NCBI RefSeq assembly: GCF_019175285.1
Contig: NC_056524.1
Location: 99,807,626 to 99,871,625 of the forward strand
Direction of reading: 5' to 3'
Length of the DNA: 64,000 nt
From: Sceloporus undulatus
Taxonomy: Eukaryota; Chordata; Lepidosauria; Squamata; Phrynosomatidae
This document shows, in pieces, positions 44,745 to 56,911 of this stretch. The notes below the pieces were generated by a model, which saw only the letters and a program-made list of their open reading frames with translations, made no database searches and was not told the DNA's origin. A program made the translations under genes and the position numbers. Every line of letters begins with the position of its first letter. Position 1 is the first letter of the stretch.

Positions 44745-46990
44745 GGCACAGAATCATAGGATTAGGTTTGAAGGGATAAGAGCTATCTGGTTTCAACCCC
44801 TGCCAGCAGAGATATTGTCAAAGTCTCCCAGAAACAGTTATCCAACCGCTGTTAAAGACTTTCCAAAGAAAGAATCCCATCCCTAAGGCAGATTCCATTA
44901 TCTCATTCTCATTCTGTCTTGAATCCATTGGTTCATGTTCTAGTCTCCAGAGCACTGAAAACAGCTTGTTTCTTCAGCATGGCTCTCTTCAAATAATTTA
45001 AAATAGCTATTGTATCATCTATCAGCCTTCTCTTCCGAGCTAAACATTTCCAGTTCCTTAGGTTATTCTCACAGAACATGGTTTCCAGACCCCTTACCAG
45101 TTGGTCACCTTCTTCTGAACATGTTCCGCTTATCATATCCTTCTTGAACTGCAATGCATAGCACTGGACCGTACTCCAGGTGAGTCTGACCAAAACTGAA
45201 AAAATGGAACTATTACATCTCTTGATCTAGACATACTCTTGCTGATGGCACCCTAATTGCATTGGCCTTTTGGTCAGCCACATCACATCATTAACATGCT
45301 TGTGTTTAGCTTGGATTTACTAAGACCTCTAGATCCTTTCCACAGTACTGTGTCAAGCCAGTGTACCCATCGACATTGGTTCATTTCATTTTCCTGTCTG
45401 AGGGTAATACATTATAAATATCCTGTTGGAAATTTATTCTGTTAGTTTTTGTTTAGCTCTCCAATCATTATTTGAGTGTGATCCATGCCTCTAAGTATTA
45501 GTTATCCCCAGTAATTTTGTTTTGTCATCTGCAAATTTAATAGTACCCTATATCTGTCATCCATTCATTCATAAATACGTTTAAAAATAGAGGCCCAGGC
45601 AAACCCAGTGGCACCCACTAGCCACTTCTCTCCGTGATCAAGAGTAACAATTGATGAGACTCTTGGATTTGTTCCTTTTTGTTCTTAACCAGTTACAATC
45701 CCTAACAGTGCACTGTCTAGCTCAGATCGACCGACTTGTCTGTAAAATTCATACGGAAACGTGTCCAGAGCTTTACGGACTGTTGTACTTATCCATGGCC
45801 ATCTCCCGATCAACGAACCATAACTCCATAAAAAAAACCAGAAAGTTATCATAGAACCATAGATCATAGAGTTGGAAGAGATCATAAGGGCAATGCAGTC
45901 CAACCTCCTGGCCATGCAGGAACACACATCAAACCACCCAGCAGATGGCCTCCACCTTCTGTTAAAGACCTCCAAAGAGGATGATTCATCCGGGTTTGCT
46001 AGAATCAAGTGTAAAATAGCTGATTTTTGTCATTGGCATCCTCTTCTTCTGGACATTGAAATGTTTGCAAAATAAGTGAGGAATTTGTGGATCTTACATT
46101 CAACACAGAATTGGGCTTCCAACAATGGGGGGAGGTTGAAATCTCTCCATTTACTATCTATCTCGTTTCTTTTTGAAATTTGTTACCTGTTCTAGGAAGG
46201 CATCATTCAAATCTTCAGTCTGGCTTGGAGGTCTATAGTAAACCCTCACAAGGATGTCATTGTTGTTCCCTCTCCTTTAAGTTTTTTCACTACACTCATC
46301 CCTCCCATTCATCAGGGGTATGGGCACGGACCACCATGCATGTGGGGAAGCAATGACAAAACACTGTGTTTTTACCTGAGAGAACACGTTTCTAGGAATT
46401 TATAGTTCTTCCAGTGCAACTCTGTGCTCAACATCTGCAGACATTGACCACATAATTGCACTGGAGGGAGCTACAAATGCCTATGGATGTTCTCTCTGGG
46501 AATCTCTAGGTCTTCAGTATGACCCTTTGGTTAAAGTTGATCATAGAGTTGCACTGAAGGATCTAGATATTCTTGGAGAGAACATATTAATAAAATTCAT
46601 GAATAATCAAATCTGACAAAGTCAAAGCCGCAAATATGGAGGGACAAGTCCTTCCCCTAATAAACTCATTTAAAGCCTACTGATCAAATTACTGAGTCTC
46701 TTAGCAAATAATTCTTGCCAAAAGCTGTGAGGTGCAACACATCTTTGACAAAATGTTATATCAAGTACAAACCATGGTCCAAGAAACCAAACTTTTCCCG
46801 CGACACCATCTCTGGGCCAGTTTGTTCATTCCAGTATTCTTCCTTCTCTTCCTGGCCATGTCATTAAACTCAAAGACTTGATAAAAGGTGTCCTAAGGTC
46901 CTTCAGATTCCTACCCAGAGCGTTCATAATTCCATGAAATTTTCCAAGATTATATCTTGCCCTATCATTAGTTCTCATGTGTATAAGAAG
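44745..46990 (-). mobile_element. Long degraded CR1 LINE, minus
   Basis: Runs from reversed 3' motifs (CACAGAATCATAGGATTAGG, CCAGACCCCTTACCAGTTGG) through ORF2 to GGCTTGGAGGTCTATAGTAA (about 46225) and CATTAGTTCTCATGTGTATA (about 46968), which lie in the endonuclease part. A second CR1 3' end is embedded at 45850-46000. The minus frame at 44933-45193 keeps LVRGLETMFCENNLRNW. Confidence 0.8.
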
Positions 46991-47329
46991 ACAGAGGTAA
47001 TGGTTGGCTGGCTTAACTAGTCTTGCTAGATCTCAATTGTATTGTAACTTGAATCTCACCTTAGAGAAACAGTACACTCTTGAGATATCTTTGTCTGTCA
47101 CACACCACACCTCTGTTACTCTCAGGAGGAAATCACTCAAAGACACCACCGTCCTTTGTTCCTCTGAGAACTAGTAGGAGCCCCCATCTTCACAACCCTA
47201 CAAGACAACTGTCCTTGATCTCTGAAGGCTTATGTTGTTCTCCTCCTGCTGTGTCTCACCATAATGCAGGAGGCATCCTTTCTGATACGTTGCAGCATTG
47301 ATATTGGTGTTGTATTGCTATTCTGTATT

Positions 47330-47425
47330 GTTTTTATGGAATGTTGTAATTGGTATTTTTTTATGTTGTAAACCGCCCTGATCTGCGGGGGGCGTATAAA
47401 AATAAAATTTTATTTATTTATTTTT
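47330..47425 (+). mobile_element. LINE 3' tail (CR1/L2 type)
   Basis: TTGTAAACCGCCCTGATCTG, GGCGTATAAAAATAAAATTT and a TTTATTTATTTAT tail. Confidence 0.75.
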
Positions 47426-47429
47426 ATAA

Positions 47430-47800
47430 TATCAAGGGGAAACTCGAAATATGTTGTGTATTTACAAACTGACAGCATGTCTTCTGATGGATCTGCTTCT
47501 GTACATTTAATACTTCCAAGTGCCTGCCTCCTGCATTTGGGAATGTTGTCCTCTGAGAGGCACCTCCATGTATTCACCTCATGACAGCCTTCTCCGCTTT
47601 TTTTTTGTTAAGCTTCATCTTTCTGATACGTGCAGCATTGATTTCAAGCCCAAGCTGTTGAACCTTGTCTTCCAGCAGGACCATAGTATAGCCCCCACAG
47701 AAGACAAACATACCACAGCTGTGGCAGTTACTACAGCAGTTCCCTCACCATCCATGATCCTATGTCCTATGTAGGTAGTGGCATGGCAACTTTGACCTCC
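47430..47800 (-). mobile_element. CR1 ORF1-like fragment, minus
   Basis: The minus strand reads LEDKVQQLGLEINAA and RKMKLNKKK, a coiled-coil, lysine-rich pattern seen in CR1 ORF1. It lies just upstream (on the minus strand) of the ORF2 remains at 44745-46990, as expected for one element split by the LINE tail at 47330. Confidence 0.55.
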
Positions 47801-49215
47801 CTTAAATTCCTTGCAAAAATGTAATTTGCCTTGTCCTGAGCACTGAGCGCCTGTTTGACCAGCTTATTCTAAGTTCCACTATACCCCACACAAACCACTT
47901 TTTTTTGCTTTTCCTATTTGCCTCTAAGTATCAAGCATCCCTCCCCTCTGCAGATTGGTAGGGCTGGCATACTCTCACCCATTTTGCCATTCACATATAG
48001 AGATGCTTTTCTACCCAAATTGTTTTATGAACATCGCTTAGAGCACTTTGTGGACTATAACTACAGAATCTGCTGGGCAGCATAGATGCTGGCCAAGTTG
48101 GAGATTCTGGAGAATATAGTCTATAAAGTAAACATTAAAAGTTTCTTCATACCTCTGAGTATACCCTGTACTGTCTTCTGGAACCTCTAAGTCTGCATCT
48201 GACCAAAACATCACACCAGCTAGATTTGAAATGATACAATCCAACTCAATCTGCCTTGAGCTCAACTATCGAAATCCAAATTTCAGAAAAATATTTTCGA
48301 GCTTTATTTTGACAACATCTTAAGCAGGATTCGTGTCATACTTTATGAAGGGGATGGCTGTCAGTGGTACACCAGGCTTCAATGTTAATGAGTTTTGGGA
48401 AATCAAAGTAAACATAGTCAAATGCTGCTGTCATCTCATCTCTTTTAGTGCTCACAGATTCCGTGGCAAAGTCACCAACAGTCCAAACAACTAAGTGGTG
48501 GTTAAATCAAACAGATGAGATTTCCTGACTTGGTTGGCACTCCTGTCAACAGTCCTGGTGTCCTCTGAGGAACAAGATAGAAGTGCCTGTTGTTGACACA
48601 TACACTCCAGGTGTACCAGAGAAGAGTTCCTATAGTGGGTACTGGTATGAGGCACACGTGAGTCACCCATCACAGTCTAAAACATTGCTCAAGACAGAGA
48701 CTTCCTAGATCGTTTCCACAGTTTGCATGGAAAGAACTCCTGGCAAAGCAGTTGCACACAATAAAGGCCTACTTTGTCTCTGTTCTAATAGTTGCTGAGG
48801 AAACTTGTAGGTCCCTGGTAGACAAGCAGATTCATCCAGGTCACTTATTGAATTATTAGAACTGAAATTAGTATCTCTAAATGTAAAGAACTGGCTAAAT
48901 AATACTGTAGTTTATTTCTGAATGCAGATATAGCCTCTCTACTTTTCTTTCTTCTATTCAGGCGCTTAATAACAGATATTTGGGAAAGAATAGGGCATTA
49001 TACACTCTGTCTTGCTAATGTAGCTACTAACTATCTACAGTAGTTTAAGTTTTCCGAGGAGGATTTAAGTCAAATCAAAGGGTTACTAAAAGTGTCTTTC
49101 TCTCCAATATTTCTAACTTTGAAGTCCTCTGGCCTCAAATCAGAATAAAAATGGTATTTCTCAATGAATACACTTGGAAGTACACTAAGATCAGGCACTG
49201 GGTAGCTTCCCTTGA
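47800..49215. other. No gene seen
   Basis: Unclassified DNA; frames at 48038-48265 and 48491-48673 carry no motif. Confidence 0.4.
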
Positions 49216-49219
49216 GAGG

Positions 49220-49392
49220 AAGATAATGTAACACCACTGGATCATTTCAAGGAGCAACAAGAGCTCTTCGGATCTATTAATAGGCTTCTGAGAGCCAGCA
49301 GAATGTTTCCTGCCATCTATAAGGAATCAATTCCCGCATGGAAGGGGTCGAACGGGATGGTCCTTGTGGTGTCTTCCAACTCTTAGTCGGGA
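49220..49392 (+). mobile_element. CR1 3' end fragment, plus
   Basis: GCATGGAAGGGGTCGAACGG and GATGGTCCTTGTGGTGTCTT are the plus-strand CR1 3' end. Confidence 0.75.
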
Positions 49393-49589
49393 AAATGCCC
49401 ATCAGAAAGCTGAGTTTGTCTTTGTTTTGAATAAAAAAAGCATGTCCTTTACACATAATAGATTTTTAGCATGCTTTTATTCCTTTGTGTGTGTGTGTGT
49501 TGTTATTAAGTTTTCAAATGAATTTCATCCTATTCCATCTTATTGCTATTTTACTAACTTTTTGTATGTTTTTAGCTAAATGTTTTGTA

Positions 49590-49665
49590 TTCTTTTTTTT
49601 CTTCTTCTGTACGCTACCTTGAGTCCACATTTGGGAAAATGGCAGGACATAAATAAACGCATAGA
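49590..49665 (+). mobile_element. LINE 3' tail fragment
   Basis: GCTACCTTGAGTCCACATTT and CAGGACATAAATAAACG. Confidence 0.5.
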
Positions 49666-50041
49666 CAGAAAAAGATGATCACAGAAACCTGTTGAGACCT
49701 TAAGTCCTCAATAGTGGATTTTACTCTTGAGGGTTGTGAATTCGTAAAGTTGTATAATGGCCCACTGTAGTAGTGGATGCTGGGTTATGTTTGCTACATA
49801 TGCAGATTCAGAAAGTGTCCAACGAGAAATGTGTACATGGCCCTTTTTTTCCCCAGGTTTTCCCTCCCTCTCTCCCTTCCTTTTCAAGTGCAAGGTGATG
49901 TGGTTATGAAATCGATTCTTATGTCCCATGGCGTACTGTGTTTCAGTGTAGCTCTTTTCTAAAAAAAAATTAAATCAATAACAACAACAAAAGCAATGCC
50001 GCACAATTAAAATAAATAAACAGCACATGTACTAAGTAGGG

Positions 50042-50748
50042 TGTAAACAGGTAGGAAGTGTCAAGGAATGCAACATGGGACATGCAGTTATAGAAATAAA
50101 ATATGTATGTGAGAGTCAAGAGATAAGCATGAACAATTAAGAAATCACACAAGGTGTAAAGGATGATATTTTAGAAGTCTTGGGAGCCAAGGACAAAATT
50201 ATGGAATGTACATGGGTAACACCTGAGACTTGTACATGTTCAAGGGTGATCAGAGATGTTCATGGGTTGGACTTGAGTATGGGATGAACAAAAGTCAACC
50301 AATCATTGTGAATGTACACACCCACTGGGTGGTAATTGTCTAGTGGGTGGTAACAAACATTTGCTATAAAATTGCAGTTTTGCTAATGTAACGTGTGGGT
50401 AGTTGTGGAGTATTGGAGAGTGTAGAGATATTGTGGATTGTGGGCATATAGAGATAGTAACTGTATAGTAGAATAAAGTAAATCTTTTATCTAAGACTAC
50501 TGAGTTGTGTTGTGTCTTGAGTGAAGATACAAGAACCAGCAGAATCCTGATGGTGTTTGGAGACATCTGAAGAAGAAGAGTGAGAAGGCTTGGAGAATTT
50601 TTGTCAGGGTCTTCAGCCTATTCTCAGAAAACTCTGCTGCTTTGAAAGAAAGCAATAACCACTGGCCAAAGCTGGTCAGCTGAGCTTCATTAACAGGTGG
50701 TGAGTTACAGCCTGAGGTGAAGAGCAACAACTCCCATCATCCCTGACA
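50042..50748 (+). mobile_element. Solo-LTR-like fossil, same family as 11859-12586
   Basis: Has GAATAAAGTAAATC (about 50470), AGACTACTGAGTTG and the end CATCATCCCTGACA. Broken and old; no internal region attached. It lies just outside the 3' end of the DUF4537 gene. Confidence 0.6.
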
Positions 50749-50749
50749 G

Positions 50750-51005
50750 GAAGCTTGAGGTCAACAAGGCAGTGCAGAAAACAGACAGTGGAACCATGCA
50801 TTGCCAAAGCACATCCTAGCACAACTGCAGAGAAGTGTGATAGTAAATGTTTCTATACCAGTATGTGTCTGTTTATGTGATTGCTGCAAGGCAACAGGCT
50901 AGTGTGATAAAGTCCCTAGAGGAGGTATTTATTTTCACTACATGGCCCATTTTCAAAAGATCTCCTTACAAAGATCTTGTGATGCTGCACAATTTTAATA
51001 TCAAA
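50750..51005. other. No gene seen; region past the gene's poly(A) site
   Basis: Nothing recognised. Confidence 0.4.
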
Positions 51006-51027
51006 AGTTTAATATCAAATTAAATTG

Positions 51028-51033
51028 TTTATT
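51028..51033 (-). terminator. Polyadenylation signal AATAAA
   Basis: A canonical AATAAA on the minus strand lies about 72 bases past the TAA stop of the last exon. This predicts a short 3' UTR ending near 51010. It supports the view that 51106-51422 is a genuine terminal exon. Confidence 0.65.
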
Positions 51034-51105
51034 TAGTATGCATATAATACAGTTTGGCAACCAGCAGCCATTCCCTGCAGTTCCCCTACTGTCCTGACCT
51101 GTTCC

Positions 51106-51422
51106 TTATTTGCAATTGGTGAGATGGCCTTTCCTTTTAGCGATGTGGTACTGCTGAAGCCGCCTTGCCAGCTCTTCCACCTTCTCAATGCTGGAAAGGG
51201 AAACCTTGCTACTGCTGCTGCTACTGCTGCTGCTTCTGCTGTTGTTACTGCTGCTGCTGCTGAAAGTTTTGCTAACAAGCTGAGGGACACTCTTCTGGCG
51301 CGCAGAAGGGCAGCGAGAGCAACGAAGACTCTTTGGGAGCCTTTGTTCAAAAGCATTTGAAGACAGCCTCTGCTTTCTACCTCTCAGAGAATTATGGCAC
51401 GGAGAGCCACGAAAACCAGGTT
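51106..51422 (-). CDS. DUF4537-domain protein, last coding exon with poly-serine tract
   Basis: This terminal exon has a strong acceptor (TTCTCCTAACATCTTGTTTGCCAG is its pyrimidine tract region, at 51423-51446). It enters in phase 2-of-codon so that the preceding exon's G plus AA makes Glu; this matches the donor at 56321 exactly. It encodes about 104 residues: PGFRGSPCHNSL, a Cys-containing RCSRCPSAR segment, a serine/asparagine run encoded by an interrupted CTG-type repeat (about 51207-51262), and a terminal helix-like IEKVEELARRLQQYH followed by a basic KRK. The stop is TAA at 51106-51108. No known domain is recognised in the tail. The intron before it is about 4.9 kb. Membership in the DUF4537 gene rests on phase, strand and spacing; a separate gene cannot be fully excluded. 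Confidence 0.75.
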
Positions 51423-52008
51423 CTGGCAAACAAGATGTTAGGAGAAAAGGTGAAGAGTTTGGTGAGATCAAATAAGGCCAATTTTACACTTATTATATAT
51501 GCAAAAGTAAGAGAAAGCATCAGCAGCAATAAATGAAAATGGGGCAGGAGTTTTAAAGCCACATTGAGGCTACAATTATACATACACTTAGCTGGGAATA
51601 AGCCTCACTGAATTTAGCTTATTGCAAACGAAGACTGAATAAGGTACAATTGTAATTAACATAAAATAGGACTTATTCATCTATACCTAATATCATGAAG
51701 GTCACATAGATCATCACATATCTGTTCCTCTTCTGCCAGCACAATGAAGAGACAAAGTTATTTTTACTCATCTCTTCGGACAGTTTAATCAAAATTACCT
51801 CTGAGAGATTAAAAAGCCCAGGATGAACAGAGGCATCAGATTTAGAAATGAAGCCCAAAAAGATCATGCATAAAAATATAGAGAAATCTTTTGGGGGAAG
51901 TTGTAAAGAAGCATCAGTGACAATGTCTATCTCTGTTCAAAATCAATGTGAATTATGGATATAATTGCTTTTTGGGTTATGTTGATTGTCCATCTAACTA
52001 CTCAGATT

Positions 52009-52258
52009 GTTACTGTTGTTGCTGTTATTGTTGAGTGCCTTCAAGACACTTCCAGTTTACGGTGACCCTAAGGTGAACCTATCATCCATGGGGTTTTCTT
52101 GGCATGTTCTTTCAAAGAGGGGTTACCACTGCCATCCTCTGAGGCTGAGAGAGTGTGACTTACCCAAGGCCACCCAGTGGGTTTACATGGCCACGCCAGG
52201 ATTCGAACCCTAGTCTCCATAGTTCAACACTCAAACCACTACACCACACTGGCTCTCT
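52009..52258 (-). mobile_element. Sauria-type SINE, full length, minus
   Basis: Tail GTGCCTTCAAGACACTTCC, body CCTCTGAGGCTGAGAGAGTG, head GGATTCGAACCCTAGTCTCC to CTACACCACACTGGCTCTC. Confidence 0.95.
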
Positions 52259-52469
52259 AACTACACAGGCACACACAGTTAAACGTAGCAATGTCACATC
52301 ATCAGCAACACACATCACCAGTCCACCCCTATTGAGTACATACTCTTTTTGAGAAGGCTACAGGACCCACTAAAAGGTTTTAAAATTGTCTTCCACTCCC
52401 TGGTATGTGGATATAAACTGAAGTGGCCAAACTCCTTTGCTCTCAAGTGGCTTATATTCTTAGCAAGTA

Positions 52470-52702
52470 GCAATAGCATGTACATTTCTATACTGCTTAT
52501 TAGTTAACTAACACTCCCTAAGCAGTTTACAGTGTGTAAGCCAATTGTCCCCAACAAGTTGGGTACAGTACTCATTTTACTGAGCTATAAAAGGATAGAG
52601 GGCTGAGTAGACCCAGTAGCCCTGCCTGGGATTGAACTCACAACCTTGTGGCTGTGATTGGCTGCAGTAGCGGCATTTAACCATTGCACTACCAGAGCTC
52701 CA
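52470..52702 (-). mobile_element. tRNA-derived SINE with LINE-like tail, minus
   Basis: Same family as 38647-38893 in reverse: CATTTCTATACTGCTTATT tail, TGGGATTGAACTCACAACC B box and TTGCACTACCAGAGCTCC head. Confidence 0.88.
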
Positions 52703-52774
52703 TTAGCAAAAGTGAGGCTAGATGAGAAAAGTTATTAATGAAGAAGAACATACAAGGTAGGAAAGGCTGCAGCA

Positions 52775-52990
52775 GTTTGCTTTTGCTTAAACATTGGACT
52801 ATGAATATGAAAACCAAGGTTCATATCCCCACTCAGACGTGGAAACCCACTGGGTAACCTTGGGCAAGTCACACTCTCCCAGCTTCTGAAGAGGGCAATG
52901 GCATACTGTACCTCCTCTGAAGAAATCTTGCCAAGAAAACCCAGTGATAGGGCAAGACCCTTGCTTTAGGGTCACCATAAGTTAGAACAC
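52775..52990 (+). mobile_element. Sauria-type SINE, plus
   Basis: GGAAACCCACTGGGTAACCT, GGGCAAGTCACACTCTCCC and GGGTCACCATAAGTTAGAAC. It is inverted relative to 52009-52258. Confidence 0.9.
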
Positions 52991-53805
52991 TGGGAAGGGC
53001 AAGACTCTACCCCTCTTTTCCTTTCTGTTGCATTAATGGAATGCAAATCGCTTTCACATTTTGAATTCAGTTTGCAGCAATTGAAGTAAGCTAAGGGAGA
53101 AGGGGGAAAGTAGGAGGAGAATAGAGAAAAAACTGGGGCATTTTTAAAGTGGTTGAAAAAGTGGACAGGGGATTAATCACAACTGGCACGGCCAAACTGG
53201 GGCAGCTGGAGGATACACCAAGACCTGAATACAATTTCAAATAAGTTCTTGGGAGCCAAAATGTTTGAATATTTTAGATCAAAGGTCTTTACTGCAAAAT
53301 ATGTCTAGATTCAGGGAGATATTAGATGAGGCTCAGAAGAAAAGGAGGGCAGAGGAAAGTTAGGGGAAATGAATTCTATTAAGAACAGCTACACACACAT
53401 ACAGAACCAAAATATGTCAAAAAGCAATCATGCCAGTCGATGCACAATGGATTTTTTCTCCATCTTCTTTTATTCAAGTTATGTCTTACAATATGTAGAA
53501 TACATACAATATACACTAATGGAAGACTCACAAGAAGAGTAACATCAACAAAAGTAAGCATAGTACAGCTATTCCAGAACTAACAAGAACAAGGAGAACA
53601 GTACAATATAAGGAAACAATTCTGATAAAAATCTTACTAGACATTACTCCTAGATGAAAATTGGCAAGTCATTCATGTAAGTTGAAACTGTCCACATTTA
53701 ATCAGGAAGTTTACTTTAAGTAAGAGTCCATTGGTTGGTGGTTTCAGTCTTTTTCAGCACTTCTACAGAATATCGTAAGTGATAGTTTGTGAAGTGAAAT
53801 TCTTT

Positions 53806-53990
53806 CATGGCCAGCATCCATAGTTGTTTTGTGGGGTTTATGGGCTATGTGGCCATGTTCTAAAAGAGTTTGTTTCTCACGTTTCACCAGCATCTGTGGC
53901 TGGCATCTTCAGAGAATGCTGGCATGGAACAACACAGAACAAAGTTTTCTAGAACATGGCCACATAGCCTGAAAAACCCATAAAAAGCTG
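53806..53990. mobile_element. Inverted-repeat element, possible Penelope-like type
   Basis: GGCTATGTGGCCATGTTCTA at 53851 faces TAGAACATGGCCACATAGCC at 53950. On the minus strand CAGATGCTGGTGAAACG sits in the arm. A second, truncated copy lies at 62545-62660. Confidence 0.55.
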
Positions 53991-55795
53991 TAAGTGATAG
54001 TGATTGCTTATCTTGACAAACAGTACTTTTGTTCAGTATGATAACTCTAGTTACCTCCTGAAAAAGTGAAAGATACACCTTTGCAACTACTAGGAACCAG
54101 ATATGGAAAGATTATTTTATACAAAGACATGTTGTGGGAATGTGGGTGAAAAACTACAGGGCTATTTAGTTATTTAATCACTTTACCACTGAGTAATACA
54201 GATTATTACAAGGCAGATCATCCAGATAAGCATCATCTGTTCATTTTTTCTCTCTCTCTCTTGATCTGGTCTTTCTCTTATCTGTCACTGCCTAACAGAC
54301 CTAATCTGTCCACGGTATCAAGTCTTTGGTTAGTAAACAAGTTCATTTCACAGAGAACATTATAAGGGTTTTAATATCTACATAGAATCAGTAGAGAAGT
54401 GAAGTCAGAGGTCCATAGTATTACAGCACTTCAACTTTTTGATTGGCATGGACAGTGATTCCTTCTACTTCCCTCAGCTATTTGTGTTCCATCTAAGTTT
54501 AGCTGTAGTCCCCACAGTGACTGGAAAGGGGTTGTTATTTCCACATTAATGATATATTTTTGTGAACAATCCCTGTTGTAATCCAAAGTATTTGGGTTCG
54601 CTAGATCTTGAATGGACTACGAAGACCCAATAACTTTACAAAAGTCCTGCTCCAAGTGGCAAGGCGAAGTGGTACAACAGATTTGTTGACACAGATCAAC
54701 ATTGCTGTAGCCTTTTTTAGTGCTTCCTGAGAATGAGGTCATGATAAGCAACTGTGCTTCAAAACCTACCACCAGAAATGGAACTTAGTTCCTCTTCCTA
54801 CAAATTGGTTCACCCCAGTTCTAAAGCTACATACTACAGAAATCACTACAGATTTAAAGGCTTGCAGATTTTTCTAACATTTATCTTCCTGTGTAATGCA
54901 AGGGTGAGGAAGGTGTGGCCACCTGTGGACACAGGGCTGTTTTTAGGGCCCACAGAGGTAAAAAAAAATGGTATTTTTTTAAGAAAGGAGGTTTTGTCCC
55001 CAAATGACCTCTACGAGACTTTATGCCATGTTTGGTGGTGCCCTAAGTCATTTTAGGACCAGAAATGTCTTCTGTTCACTTGTGGTTTAGAAGGAAACCC
55101 TCTCCTTGATCTAAAATGGCCCTGGCAGCCCTAAAAGTATGGCTCCTAGAGGGCATTGGAGGGCATTTGGGGGCAAAAACAAATGGGAAGAGGGGTTTCC
55201 AGTGGGTGCATGATGGGAAGGTACAGCCCACTAGACTCCCACAGTTGCCCACACCTGCTTTATTATGTACACAAACCTTTGCAGCAATTAACTGAGAACA
55301 AGAAAATCAAGAAAAGCAACAGAAGTTATTTTCAAGGCAAGTAAAGGATATCAAAGGAAGCTGTTCCTGCTTGGGTACTTGCCAAAGTAAGCCATTGTCT
55401 GTAAAAAGCACTGTATGAGGGGTGTTGAGGGGTTCTGGATGTTGTTGTCCAAAATAATAACTTTCTGAAATTCAGGTTCAAACCCATATGACATGTGAGA
55501 TCATAGACTGAGGTATTTTGTCTCTTGTATCTTCAGAAGGGCAGGGGTGATATAGATAAGGAAAATGGCAAAGATCAAGGACTGAAAATGTACACACTTT
55601 TCTAGAGCTATTCCTCCAGTTAAATCACCTTCTTATGACTGATTTTGAAAAATAAAATGTTTAGAAATCCAACCCAGAAGATCATAAATTACTAGGGAAG
55701 GACTTGAAAGAGTTCAAGATTAATTACATGGCTTAATGAAAATGAATGGAACAGAAAAAGCATATGCCCCCATTTTTTAAAAAATGTAACTGGAT

Positions 55796-55809
55796 GTGTG
55801 TGTGTGTGT

Positions 55810-55873
<64 letters not shown>
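55796..55873 (+). repeat. (GT)n-(GA)n microsatellite
   Basis: GT run then about 30 GA units, in the intron. Confidence 0.95.
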
Positions 55874-55875
<2 letters not shown>

Positions 55876-55925
55876 TAGCTAGCTTTGGGCTTGTGCAACA
55901 GTGTATCTGAAGAAATGACATAGTC

Positions 55926-56185
55926 CTGGGGCTTTCTCACACTACACCACTACACATTACATAATTATAACACTTTAACATTAAATGTGAAAATGTGGAT
56001 TCTACTTTAACCGGATTCCACTTTAACAACTTACAGAATCCTGGGATTTGTAGTTTAGGGAGGGGTATTTAGAACCATCAGCCAGAAAGTTCTAGTGCCT
56101 CACAAAACTACAACCACTAGACTTGCCATGGGCAGTTAAAGTAGAATAGGTAGCTTTAGAACTATGTGGTGTAACAGGATCCCTG
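55926..56185. mobile_element. Palindromic MITE (ACTTTAAC...CCATG family)
   Basis: TCCACTTTAACAACTTACAG and GCCATGGGCAGTTAAAGTAG face each other; outer ends TCACACTACACCACTACA and TATGTGGTGTAACAGG. Confidence 0.65.
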
Positions 56186-56320
56186 AATAAGTACTAGATG
56201 GGCAGAGCAATAGGAAATGCTGATTAAGTGATCAACTGACCTTAGGGAGGCATCCTTCCATCTGAGATAAATCTCATTTTATAACCTCACTGAACTCTTT
56301 CTCAAGCTTACTTATTATAC

Positions 56321-56568
56321 CTGAACTTTCATCTTTGGCAGGAGGAGGTGGTGATGAACTATGTTCTCTCCGCTTCATTGTCCTACTAGGAACAAACAAC
56401 ATCTCATCAGAGTCAGATGAGGCCCATGCTTTGAGGCATTCGTTCTTGACTGTAGCTCTTCCTTTTCTGTTCCTCTTCTTATAATCCCCTCCTACTGCAA
56501 TTGTTTTCTTCGTTCTCTCTTCAGATGAGATTGGTCTGTGGAAATGCTTCACAACCCTTATGTTTGGT
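56321..56568 (-). CDS. DUF4537-domain protein, internal exon of basic/Ser-Pro-rich tail
   Basis: This exon carries 82 codons plus one split base at each side (248 bases). It follows the acceptor ACTTTTAATTCTAG and ends at donor TCAG/GTATAA. It begins PNIRVVKHFHRP and contains a basic stretch (KKRNRKGR), an acidic SSDSDE patch, a KRREH motif and a PPPP run. It looks like an unstructured linker downstream of the domain, possibly with nuclear-localisation-like basic clusters. The frame stays open beyond the donor to a stop at 56274, so a shorter isoform that reads through the donor is possible. A Sauria-type SINE sits in the intron just upstream (56688-56911). Confidence 0.78.
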
Positions 56569-56687
56569 CTAGAATTAAAAGTAGAAGCATAACTGAGTTC
56601 AGGAAGATGTGATGCATCTACTACTTCAGAAACTTTTTTTTCATTCATAAAATGACAAATAGGAGGCATGTGATAATCACAAACTTC

Positions 56688-56911
56688 TTGTTGTTGTTTG
56701 CCTTCAAGTCATTTCCAAATTATGATGACCCTAAGCCAGCCCTATCACGTAGTTTTCCTGACAAAATTTGTTCAGAGAGGATTTGACTTTGCCTCTGAAG
56801 CTAAAAAAGTATGGTTTTCCCAAGTAGGTTTCCATGGCTGAGAAGGGATTCGAACCCTGGTCTCCAGAATCATAATCCAACATTCAAACCACTACACAAC
56901 ACTGGTTCTCT
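56688..56911 (-). mobile_element. Sauria-type SINE, full length, minus
   Basis: TTGTTGTTTGCCTTCAAGTC tail, GGATTCGAACCCTGGTCTCC B box and CTACACAACACTGGTTCTC head. Confidence 0.95.

Larger units (their letters stand above)
51423..56320 (-). other. Intron of the DUF4537 gene (4.9 kb), repeat-rich
   Basis: No extra exon with matching phase is seen. Parts not assigned to repeats (51590-52005, 53000-53800, 54000-55780) show no coding sense. Frames at 53379-53561 and 54754-55056 have no motif. Confidence 0.55.
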
